A DNA stretch of 64,000 nucleotides from Streptantibioticus cattleyicolor NRRL 8057 = DSM 46488 (GTDB lineage Bacteria; Actinomycetota; Actinomycetes; Streptomycetales; Streptomycetaceae): assembly GCF_000240165.1 (NCBI RefSeq), contig NC_017586.1, forward strand, positions 5,097,228 to 5,161,227. The letters are read 5' to 3'. Shown here piece after piece: positions 55,619-64,000 of this stretch. The translations under genes were made by a program, and so were the position numbers. The first letter of the stretch is position 1, and each line of letters starts with the position of its first letter. The notes beneath the pieces are model-generated. The model ran no database searches, had not been told where the DNA came from, and saw only the letters and a list, made by a program, of their open reading frames with translations.

Positions 55619-56542
55619 ATGACCACCGTTCTCGGGCAGAATCAGTACGGCAAGGCGGAGAACCGCGTCGTCAGGATCACGCGGGACGGCGACACCCACC
55701 ACATCAAGGACCTCAACGTCTCGGTCGCCCTCTCCGGCGACATGGACGACGTCCACTACTCGGGCAGCAACGCCAACGTACTGCCCACCGACACCACCAA
55801 GAACACCGTCTTCGCCTTCGCGAAGGAGTACGGGATCGAGTCGGCCGAGCAGTTCGGCATCCACCTCGCCCGCCACTTCGTCACCAGCCAGGAACCCATC
55901 AAGCGGGCCCGCATCCGCGTCGAGGAGTACTCCTGGGAGCGCATCGACACCTCCGAGGACAACTCCCGCTTCATCGGCTCCGACGAGGTCCGGCACTCCT
56001 TCGTCCGCAAGGGCCAGGAGACGCGCACCGCCCAGATCACCTTCGACGGGCAGCGGTGGGAGGTGCTCACCGGCCTGAAGGACCTGACCGTGCTCAACTC
56101 CACCAGCTCGGAGTTCTGGGGGTACGTCAAGGACAAGTACACCACCTTGAAGGAGGACTACGACCGCATCCTCGCCACCGACGTCACCGCCTGGTGGCGG
56201 CACAACTGGACCAGCGACGAGGAGCGGATGCCGAACTGGGAACGCTCCTACGCCCAGGCCCGCAAGCACATCCTCCAGGCGTTCGCCGAGACCTACAGCC
56301 TCTCGCTCCAGCAGACGCTGTACCAGATGGGCTCCCGGGTCATCAACAGCCGCCCGGAGATCGACGAGATCCGCTTCTCGCTGCCCAACAAGCACCACTT
56401 CCTGGTCGACCTAGAACCGTTCGACCTCAAGAACGACCGCGAGGTCTACTTCGCCGCCGACCGTCCCTACGGCCTGATCGAGGCCACCGTGCTGCGGGAC
56501 GGCGCGCAGGCCCGGATCCCGTTCGACATGACCAACCTCTGA
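55619..56542 (+). CDS. Urate oxidase (uricase)
   Basis: A 307-residue cofactor-free oxidase that converts urate and O2 to 5-hydroxyisourate and hydrogen peroxide. The catalytic Lys-Thr pair appears as K12 (YGKAENRV) and T57 in PTDTTKNTVFAFAKE, and the C-terminal half has the second T-fold with SRPEIDEIRFSLPNKHHFLVDL. ATG 55619 follows GAGGGAG. Third gene of the urate operon. Its peroxide product fits the shared promoter element with katA. Confidence 0.95.
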   Translation: MTTVLGQNQYGKAENRVVRITRDGDTHHIKDLNVSVALSGDMDDVHYSGSNANVLPTDTTKNTVFAFAKEYGIESAEQFGIHLARHFVTSQEPIKRARIRVEEYSWERIDTSEDNSRFIGSDEVRHSFVRKGQETRTAQITFDGQRWEVLTGLKDLTVLNSTSSEFWGYVKDKYTTLKEDYDRILATDVTAWWRHNWTSDEERMPNWERSYAQARKHILQAFAETYSLSLQQTLYQMGSRVINSRPEIDEIRFSLPNKHHFLVDLEPFDLKNDREVYFAADRPYGLIEATVLRDGAQARIPFDMTNL

Positions 56543-56777
56543 CCGCCGACGCGGTCACCCCCGACGCGTGCGCCGGCGTCGACGCCCGGGAGCAGGGTTC
56601 CCGCTCCCGGGCCCGGGGAGAGCGGGGGCATCTGCGCAACGACTCGCCGTAACACCGGGGAAACCGCCGTGGGGCAGGATCCCGCGCACGATCCGGTGGG
56701 ACGAGCACAACGGGCCCGGTCGTCACCCCGCTCGACCCCCGGGCCCGTCCGACCAAGGGAAGATTCGAGGAACCACC

Positions 56778-58157
56778 ATGGCAGCACCGCGCATCGTCAT
56801 CGAGAACTGCGCCATCGCCACCGTGGACGCCACTGACACCGAGTACGCCTCGGGCCACGTCGTCATCGCGGGCAACCGCATCGAGTCGGTGGGCGCCGGC
56901 CCCGCCCCGGCCGGCCTGACCGACGTCGTCCGGCGGATCGACGCCGCCGGCCATCTGCTCACCCCGGGCCTGGTCAACACCCACCACCACTTCTACCAGT
57001 GGATCACCCGCGGACTCGCCCAGGACTGCAACCTGTTCGACTGGCTGGTCACCCTCTACCCGGTGTGGGCGCGCATCGACGAGGAGATGGTGTACGCCGC
57101 GGCGCAGGGGTCGCTGGCCGCGCTGGCGCTCTCCGGTGTCACCACCGCCATGGACCACCACTACGTCTTCCCGCGCGGCTGCGGTGACCTGCTCGGCGCC
57201 GAGATCCGCGCCGCCGCCGAGATGGGGGTGCGCTTCTCGCCCACCCGTGGCTCGATGGACCGCGGCGAGTCCGACGGGGGGCTGCCGCCGGACTTCGCGG
57301 TGGAGTCGACCGAGGACGCCCTCGCCGCCACCGAGGAGGCCGTCGACCGCTGGCACGACCCCTCCTTCGACTCCATGCTGCGTATCGGGGTGGCCCCCTG
57401 CTCGCCCTTCTCGGTCACCACCGACCTGCTGCGCGAGGCCGCCGTGCTCGCCCGCCGCAAGGGGGTACGGCTGCACACCCACGGCAGCGAGACGGTGGAG
57501 GAGGAGAAGTTCTGCCACGAGCTGTTCGGCATGGGCCCCACCGACTACCTGGAGTCCACCGGCTGGCTCGGCCCCGACGTGTGGATGGCGCACTGCGTCC
57601 ACATGAACGACTCCGACATCACCAAGTTCGGCGAGACCGGCACCGGGGTGGCCCACTGCCCGTCCTCCAACGCCCGGCTGGCGGCCGGCATCGCCCGCGT
57701 CCCCGACATGATCGCGGCCGGGGTCCCGGTCGGCCTCGGGGTGGACGGCACCGCCTCCAACGAGTCCGGCGAACTCGGCACCGAACTGCGCAACGCCCTG
57801 CTGATCAACCGCCTCGGCCCGCACCGCCAGCACGCCCTCGACGTCCGCGGGGCGCTGCGGCTGGGCACCATGGGCGGCGCCCGGGTGCTCGGCCGGGATC
57901 GGGAGATCGGCTCCGTCGAACCCGGCAAGCTCGCCGACCTCGCGCTGTGGAAGGTCGACGGCTTCCTGCACTCCTCCATCGCCGACCCGGTGGCCGCGCT
58001 CGTGCTCGGCGCCGCCGCCCCGCTGACGCTGCTGCTGGTGAACGGCGAGCCGGTGGTGGAAGGCGGCCACCTGGTCAACGTCGACGAGGACGCCGTGGCG
58101 CGCACCACCCGCGTCCAGGCCCGCCGGCTCGCGCGGATCGCCGGGGTGGCCGGCTGA
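56778..58157 (+). CDS. 8-oxoguanine deaminase-like amidohydrolase
   Basis: A 459-residue metal-dependent deaminase. Amidohydrolase motifs: LTPGLVNTHHHFYQ (H69/H71), RLHTHGSETVEEE, VWMAHCVHMNDSD and LGVDGTASNESG with the catalytic Asp. The specific texture (QWITRGLAQDCNLFDWLVTLYPVW; FPRGCGDLLGAEI) is that of the family shown to deaminate 8-oxoguanine to urate, and a related s-triazine/guanine specificity is the alternative. Its product urate would enter the adjacent uricase pathway. ATG 56778 follows GAGGAACC. The 235 bp before it hold no gene. Confidence 0.85.
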   Translation: MAAPRIVIENCAIATVDATDTEYASGHVVIAGNRIESVGAGPAPAGLTDVVRRIDAAGHLLTPGLVNTHHHFYQWITRGLAQDCNLFDWLVTLYPVWARIDEEMVYAAAQGSLAALALSGVTTAMDHHYVFPRGCGDLLGAEIRAAAEMGVRFSPTRGSMDRGESDGGLPPDFAVESTEDALAATEEAVDRWHDPSFDSMLRIGVAPCSPFSVTTDLLREAAVLARRKGVRLHTHGSETVEEEKFCHELFGMGPTDYLESTGWLGPDVWMAHCVHMNDSDITKFGETGTGVAHCPSSNARLAAGIARVPDMIAAGVPVGLGVDGTASNESGELGTELRNALLINRLGPHRQHALDVRGALRLGTMGGARVLGRDREIGSVEPGKLADLALWKVDGFLHSSIADPVAALVLGAAAPLTLLLVNGEPVVEGGHLVNVDEDAVARTTRVQARRLARIAGVAG

Positions 58158-58401
58158 CGGCCCGCCCAGCGCGTCCGGGCTGACGAAACGCCGCAAGGGC
58201 GCCGACGAGTCCCCGGCCGGGGAGGACGGTCCCCGGCCGGCCGCGCCGCCCTCGTGCCGGATGGTCACGGCACGGGGGCGGCGCACCCTTAACTCCCCCC
58301 GCACCCCTCGCCTTCGTCCCCTGCTCCACCCCCTCCGCACGAACCGCACCACCTCCCTGAAACCCGCGCAACAAGGCGTGTTAACCGACAGGAGGAGCAC
58401 C

Positions 58402-59838
58402 GTGCCCGCCAGCCCGGCTCCCGCCCCGCAGACAGCCCCCGCCACCGCGCAGCCACCGCAGCGGCACCCGGTGGACCAGGTCCTTCCCCCCGTCAGACTC
58501 TTCACCAGCGGACTCCAGCACGTCGCCGCGATGTACGCGGGCGTGGTCGCCCCGCCGCTGGTCATCGGCAAGGCGGTCGGCCTGTCCGCCACCGAGCTGA
58601 CCTTCCTGGTCGGCGCCTCGCTGTTCACCGCCGGCCTCGCCACCCTGCTGCAGACCATCGGGTTCTGGAAGGTCGGCGCCCGGCTGCCGTTCGTCAACGG
58701 CGTCTCGTTCGCCGGGGTGGCCCCCATGGTGGCCATCGCCGACTCCACCGACCACCGCGACAGCCTCCCGGTGATGTTCGGCGCGGTGATCGTCGCCGGG
58801 GCGCTCGGCTTCGTGGCCGCCCCCTACTTCAGCAAACTGGTCCGGTTCTTCCCACCGGTGGTCACCGGCTCGGTGATCACGCTGATCGGGGTCTCGCTGC
58901 TGCCGGTGGCGATCGGCTGGATCGCCGGCAACGACCCGGCGCACCCGGCCGCCGGACTGTCCGACATCGCGCTGGCGGCGATCACGCTGGTGGTGGTGCT
59001 GGCGCTGCGCCGGCTGCTGACCGGCTTCCTCCAGCAGATCGCGGTGCTCATCGGGCTGGTGGTGGGGACCGTCATCGCCGTCCCGTTCGGCAAGACCGAC
59101 TTCACCCCGATCACCAAGGCCTCCGTGATCGGCTTCCCCACCCCGTTCCACTTCGGCGCCCCGCAGTTCCAGATCCCGGCGATCGTCTCGATGTGCATCG
59201 TGATGCTGGTCTGCCTGACCGAGTCGACCGCCGACATCCTCGCGCTCGGCAAGGTGGTGGAGAAACCCGCCGACGAGGCCACGCTCGCCGCCGGGCTGCG
59301 CGCCGACACCCTGGGAAGCGCGATCAGCCCGCTCTTCAACGGCTTCGCCAACAGCGCCTTCGCGCAGAACATCGGGCTGGTGGCGATCACCCGGGTACGC
59401 AGCCGGTTCGTGGTGGCCGCGGGCGGGATGCTCCTCATCGTGATGGGGCTGTGTCCGGTCCTCGCCTCGCTGATCGCCCTGGTGCCCGGCCCCGTTCTCG
59501 GCGGCGCGGGCATCGTGCTGTTCGGCACGGTCGCCGCCAGCGGGGTCAAGACGCTGGCCGAGGCCGACCTCGACGACGGCAACAACCTGCTCGTCATGGG
59601 GGTGGCGCTGGGCGTCGGGATCATCCCGATCGTCGCCGAGCACTTCTACGACGGCATCGACCCGCGGTTGCAGATCGTGCTGAAGTCCGGCATCAGCACC
59701 GGCTGCCTGGTGGCCGTGGTGCTCAACCTCCTCTTCAACCACCTCGGCCGCAAGCGGGCGTTGCCGGACGGCGCCGAGCAGGCCGAGGCGCTCGCCGAAG
59801 CGGTGCCGTCCTCCCGCGAGACCGTTGAGCTGACGTAG
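58402..59838 (+). CDS. NCS2-family xanthine/urate permease
   Basis: A 478-residue nucleobase transporter of the uracil-xanthine permease branch, distinct from the AzgA-type permease at 36.8 kb. Motifs: TSGLQHVAAMYAGVVAPPLVIG (first helix with the QH pair), LTESTADILALGKVVEKPAD (helix 8 with the conserved Glu) and GFANSAFAQNIGLVAITRV (helix 10). GTG 58402 has AGGAGGAGCACC upstream. Placement after uricase and the deaminase suggests urate or xanthine uptake. A strong terminator follows. Confidence 0.9.
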   Translation: MPASPAPAPQTAPATAQPPQRHPVDQVLPPVRLFTSGLQHVAAMYAGVVAPPLVIGKAVGLSATELTFLVGASLFTAGLATLLQTIGFWKVGARLPFVNGVSFAGVAPMVAIADSTDHRDSLPVMFGAVIVAGALGFVAAPYFSKLVRFFPPVVTGSVITLIGVSLLPVAIGWIAGNDPAHPAAGLSDIALAAITLVVVLALRRLLTGFLQQIAVLIGLVVGTVIAVPFGKTDFTPITKASVIGFPTPFHFGAPQFQIPAIVSMCIVMLVCLTESTADILALGKVVEKPADEATLAAGLRADTLGSAISPLFNGFANSAFAQNIGLVAITRVRSRFVVAAGGMLLIVMGLCPVLASLIALVPGPVLGGAGIVLFGTVAASGVKTLAEADLDDGNNLLVMGVALGVGIIPIVAEHFYDGIDPRLQIVLKSGISTGCLVAVVLNLLFNHLGRKRALPDGAEQAEALAEAVPSSRETVELT

Positions 59839-59856
59839 CGTCAACCGCCATGACAA

Positions 59857-59888
59857 GGGCCCGCCTTCCCGGGGAAGGCGGGCCCTTT
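59857..59888. terminator. Bidirectional terminator between permease and malate synthase
   Basis: A 13-bp perfect stem, GGGCCCGCCTTCC and GGAAGGCGGGCCC, with a CGG loop, followed by TTT on the plus strand and, in the other direction, by TTG. It sits in the 66-bp gap between two convergent genes and can serve both. Confidence 0.9.
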
Positions 59889-59904
59889 CACCGTGTGGGC
59901 CGGG

Positions 59905-61524
<1,620 letters not shown>

Positions 61525-61642
61525 GGCTGTCACTCCTTCACGCGCGCCCTTGTGCGGTGGGCGGCGCGGCGGCGGCACGGCGTGCCGCGGATGGCTGGGT
61601 ACGGCGACCAAGCCTCGGCGCGGTGTGCGGACGCGCCGATGG

Positions 61643-61679
61643 CTTCTGCTGGGTGGAGCATAGTTTCTGCATGGTGGAA
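61643..61679 (-). promoter_or_regulatory. Paired AllR-type sites upstream of aceB
   Basis: TTTC-N8-GGAA at 61664-61679 (TTTCTGCATGGTGGAA) and a weaker CTTC-N8-GGAG at 61643-61658 (CTTCTGCTGGGTGGAG), starting 21 bp apart. They lie between aceB and the next upstream gene on the same strand, marking a separate aceB promoter. Confidence 0.62.
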
Positions 61680-61681
61680 GA

Positions 61682-62350
61682 TCAACGGTTTGTGGCACGC
61701 AGTGCAGGGCCCGGGAAGCCCCCGTTCCCGGCCGCCGGACCGGGGCCGGCCAGGAGCCGCAGGTCGGCGGGTGTGTCGATGTCGTCGGGGGCCGCGATGT
61801 CCGCGCACTCCACGAGTGTGATGTCGCTCTCGTGCTCGCGCAGGTACCCCCGGGCGCCCTGATCGCCCTCGGCCCGGTCGGCGACGGCCGCCCAGCGGCC
61901 GGCCCCGAGCACCACCGGGTGGCCCCGCCGGCCCTGGTAGGCGGCGGCGGTCAGCGTCCCCGGGGTGACCCCGGCGGCCAGCAGCCGCGCCACCGCCCGG
62001 GCGCCGATGCCGGGCTGGTCGACCAGCGACACCACCACCGCCGTCGCCCCGGTGCCGGCCAGCGAGAGCAGTCCGGCCCGCAGCGAAGTGCCCATCCCCG
62101 CGGCCCAGTCGGGGTTCTCCACCAGCAGGCAGCCGCCGAGCCCGGCGGCCCGCCGCCGCACCTCGCCGGCCGCCGCGCCCAGCACCACGTGCACCGGGTC
62201 GCAGCCGCCCGCGCGCAGCGCGCCCGCCGCGTGCTCCACCAGCAGCCCGCCGCCGTACTCCAGCAGCGCCTTGGGGCGTCCGCCGAGCCGCCGGCCGCCG
62301 CCGGCCGCCAGCACCAGCCCGGCCGCCGTGGGTTCCATGGGTTCGTCCAT
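61682..62350 (-). CDS. MobA/MocA-like nucleotidyltransferase
   Basis: A 222-residue NTP_transf_3 protein with the nucleotide-binding opening [24 protein letters not shown] and the metal-site stretch [11 protein letters not shown], later [10 protein letters not shown]. This is the texture of molybdenum cofactor cytidylyl- or guanylyltransferases that finish the cofactor for xanthine dehydrogenase-type enzymes. The xanthine dehydrogenase genes 23 kb away are the obvious client. The start could be ATG 62350 (used) or ATG 62338, which has better spacing to AGGGGG. It lies upstream of aceB on the same strand. Confidence 0.8.
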   Translation of the reverse strand: MDEPMEPTAAGLVLAAGGGRRLGGRPKALLEYGGGLLVEHAAGALRAGGCDPVHVVLGAAAGEVRRRAAGLGGCLLVENPDWAAGMGTSLRAGLLSLAGTGATAVVVSLVDQPGIGARAVARLLAAGVTPGTLTAAAYQGRRGHPVVLGAGRWAAVADRAEGDQGARGYLREHESDITLVECADIAAPDDIDTPADLRLLAGPGPAAGNGGFPGPALRATNR

Positions 62351-62475
62351 GCCCCCTGCATACCGCGCCGGGGCCGGTCGCGGGGCGCGGACGGCGGACC
62401 GGGGGCGGATTTCGCCCGGCGTATGGCGCGGCGGGCGCCGGTGTCCTTTACTGGTCCCCTTTCCCGGAGGGTCCG

Positions 62476-62814
62476 GTGGGGGAAGGGGTGTGGCCGGTGG
62501 TGTCGAACGGCGGTACGGCGGGGGGCGCGGCGGATCCGCGGGTGGCCGGTCTGCGGGCGGCCGTCGCGCGGTTACGGCGGGACCTGGCCTGCCACGGCGC
62601 CCCGGCGGCCGACCGGGAGGCGGCCGAGGAGCAGCTGGCCGCGCTCGACGCCGAGGCGGCCGGCGGTGCCCCGGTGGTGACGCGGCTGCGCGGGTCGCTG
62701 TTGCTGGTCACCGGTGCGCTGGGGTCGTTCAGCGCGCTGCGCCCCGGGGTGGACGCGCTGCGCGACGCCGTCGACCTGTTCGGGCTGCCGGCCGCGGGAC
62801 GGCCGCGCCGCTGA
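62476..62814 (+). CDS. DUF5955-like small protein
   Basis: A 112-residue, mostly helical protein: ADPRVAGLRAAVARLRRDLACHG, EAAEEQLAALDAEAAGGAPVV, RLRGSLLLVTGALGSFSALRPGVDALRDAVDLFG. This fits the small actinomycete family DUF5955, as far as I recall; function unknown. The GTG at 62476 has GGAGG upstream. It is divergent from the nucleotidyltransferase and convergent with allR. Confidence 0.6.
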   Translation: MGEGVWPVVSNGGTAGGAADPRVAGLRAAVARLRRDLACHGAPAADREAAEEQLAALDAEAAGGAPVVTRLRGSLLLVTGALGSFSALRPGVDALRDAVDLFGLPAAGRPRR

Positions 62815-62841
62815 CGAACGGCGCGGCGGCGTCCGGCGGGC

Positions 62842-63690
62842 TCAGGAGGCGGAGCCGGTGCTGGCCAGCGCGGCTGACAACTGCCGGGCCACGTCCTGGA
62901 GTACCGGAATGATCTTGTCCTGGGCGGACTCGGTGACCCGCCCGGCCGGGCCGGAGATGGAGATGGCCGCCGCGGTGGGGGAGTCCGGGACGCACACCGC
63001 CAGGCAACGCACCCCGACCTCCTGCTCGTTGTCGTCCACCGCGTAACCGGCCCGCCGGATCCGCTCCAGCTCGGCGATGAAGGCGTCCGGCTCGGTGATC
63101 GTGCGCTCGGTGGCGGCGGGCATCCCGGTGCGGCCGAGCAGGGCACGCACCTCCTCGGAGGGGACCTGGGCCAGCAGCGCCTTGCCCACCCCGGTGGAGT
63201 GCGGCAGCACCCGCCGCCCGACCTCGGTGAACATCCGCATGGAGTGGCGCGAGGGGACCTGGGCGACGTAGACCACCTCGTCGCCGTCGAGCAGCGCCAT
63301 GTTGGCGGTCTCCCCGGTGGCCTCCACCAGCTGGGCCAGGTACGGCCGGGCCCAGGTGCCCAGCAGCCGGGAGGCGCTCTCGCCGAGCCGGATCAGCCGC
63401 GGGCCCAGCGCGTAACGGCGGTTGGGCTGCTGGCGTACGTAGCCGCAGGAGACCAGGGTGCGCATCAGCCGGTGGATGGTGGGCAGCGGCAGCCCGCTGC
63501 TGGCCGACAGCTCGCTGAGCCCCACCTCGCCGCCGGCGTCGGCCATCCGCTCCAGCAGGTCGAAGGCGCGCTCCAGGGACTGCACGCCTCCGCCGCCCTG
63601 GGCGCCGCCGCCCGCCTTGGCCGTGCCGGGCGCGGCGCCCGAGGTGGCGGGGCTGGTGTTCACGGAGCTGCTGGAGCTGATCGACGGCAC
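62842..63690 (-). CDS. allR: IclR-family regulator of allantoin/glyoxylate genes (AllR)
   Basis: A 282-residue regulator. After 35 Gly/Ser/Ala-rich residues comes the IclR winged helix (VQSLERAFDLLERMADAGGEVGLSEL, SGLPLPTIHRLMRTLVSCGYV, NRRYALG), then the effector domain with TGETANMALLDGDEVVYVAQVPS, HSTGVGKALLAQ and GVRCLAVCVPD. AllR proteins repress allantoin genes and are released by allantoate or glyoxylate. Its position next to aceB and near gcl-hyi, and the recurring site pairs upstream of hyi, aceB and itself, support this role. The GTG at 63688-63690 follows AGAGGA. Confidence 0.88.
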   Translation of the reverse strand: MPSISSSSSVNTSPATSGAAPGTAKAGGGAQGGGGVQSLERAFDLLERMADAGGEVGLSELSASSGLPLPTIHRLMRTLVSCGYVRQQPNRRYALGPRLIRLGESASRLLGTWARPYLAQLVEATGETANMALLDGDEVVYVAQVPSRHSMRMFTEVGRRVLPHSTGVGKALLAQVPSEEVRALLGRTGMPAATERTITEPDAFIAELERIRRAGYAVDDNEQEVGVRCLAVCVPDSPTAAAISISGPAGRVTESAQDKIIPVLQDVARQLSAALASTGSAS

Positions 63691-63883
63691 GTCCGGTCCT
63701 CTCGAAGCCGCTTGGGCCGCCGGTGTTCACCCGTCGGCAGTACCGCAGCCTACCCGGCCACGGAGGGACGATCACCGGGCGCGGCCTGCGAATCCTTCGT
63801 CCGCCCGGTCGTTTCGCACCGGATCCGGTCGTTAGTGCCGCCGCTGCCGTGGATCCCTCGGCACGGCAAGTGGCGGTACGCAT

Positions 63884-63920
63884 GTTCTGTAAAGCGAAAT
63901 CTACTTTCCATTTCATGGAA
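63884..63920. promoter_or_regulatory. Paired AllR-type sites upstream of allR
   Basis: GTTC-N8-GAAA at 63884-63899 and TTTC-N8-GGAA at 63905-63920 (TTTCCATTTCATGGAA), 21 bp apart. They lie about 195-230 bases before the allR start and near the right edge of the window, so they may serve allR, a divergent gene beyond 64000, or both. The remaining 63921-64000 shows no gene start. Confidence 0.6.
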
Positions 63921-64000
63921 TCGTCCAATCCGGGCCGAACCACCCCGCAGCGCCCCGGTGGCACCCCGGAAGGGTCTTGACGGGCCGCCGGGACACGAAG

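Overview
The window is very GC-rich, dense, double-stranded coding DNA. Its codons are strongly G/C-ending, with frequent GTG starts, many ATGA/GTGA start-stop overlaps and several apparently leaderless genes. Gene content (PucR, AllR, SAV_915 and DUF2637 proteins, an actinobacterial class sortase, APS reductase with a ferredoxin sulfite reductase, a FhuF-like protein under an iron box) points to a chromosomal segment of Streptomyces or a close relative. I see no rRNA, tRNA, CRISPR array, insertion sequence or prophage. Layout: 0-4 kb is the minus-strand assimilatory sulfate reduction operon sirA-(60-aa zinc-ribbon protein)-cysH-cysC-cysD, running off the left edge and preceded by a 27-codon leader peptide gene. 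4-12.7 kb holds a GNAT acetyltransferase, a sortase, an amino-acid permease, a GAF regulator, an AidB-like acyl-CoA dehydrogenase divergent from a YihY/BrkB membrane protein, and the ribosome GTPase rsgA. 12.8-15.6 kb has a PadR repressor divergent from a membrane protein and a carotenoid oxygenase across a large nested palindrome. 15.7-16.5 kb is a degenerate non-coding repeat. 16.7-18.7 kb carries DNA alkylation repair (Ada-AlkA fusion and Ogt), followed by a polysaccharide deacetylase, a two-component system with a lipoprotein, a DUF456 protein, a divergent PP2C-like protein and an RsbW-like ATPase. 25.4-25.9 kb is a G-rich tandem repeat of about 20 bp. 26-31 kb has DUF2637, FhuF-like, GntR and helical-repeat genes with a second direct-repeat patch. 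The right half is dominated by purine and glyoxylate metabolism in two blocks. Block one (30.8-39.5 kb) has the regulator PucR divergent from a three-subunit xanthine dehydrogenase, a purine permease and the XdhC cofactor-insertion factor. Block two (48.5-63.7 kb) has catalase, hyi-glxR-gcl (glyoxylate to glycerate), uraD-uraH-uricase, an 8-oxoguanine deaminase-like amidohydrolase, a xanthine/urate-type permease, malate synthase, a MobA/MocA-like nucleotidyltransferase and an IclR-family AllR. Between the blocks lie an acyl-CoA synthetase, two TetR regulators, a beta-glucosidase/MFS sugar pair, a second AMP-binding synthetase and a zinc-ribbon protein with a degenerate Mrr-like nuclease fold. 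Together these genes would oxidise purines through xanthine and urate to allantoin, then feed glyoxylate into glycerate or malate; allantoinase and allantoicase are not in view. Two cis-regulatory patterns tie the genes together. Pairs of a TTTC-N8-GGAA element spaced 20-21 bp apart lie upstream of hyi, aceB and allR. A shared TTCAACAAAGTGT element overlaps the -35 boxes of both the uraD (urate) and katA (catalase) promoters, linking peroxide-producing uricase to its detoxifying enzyme.
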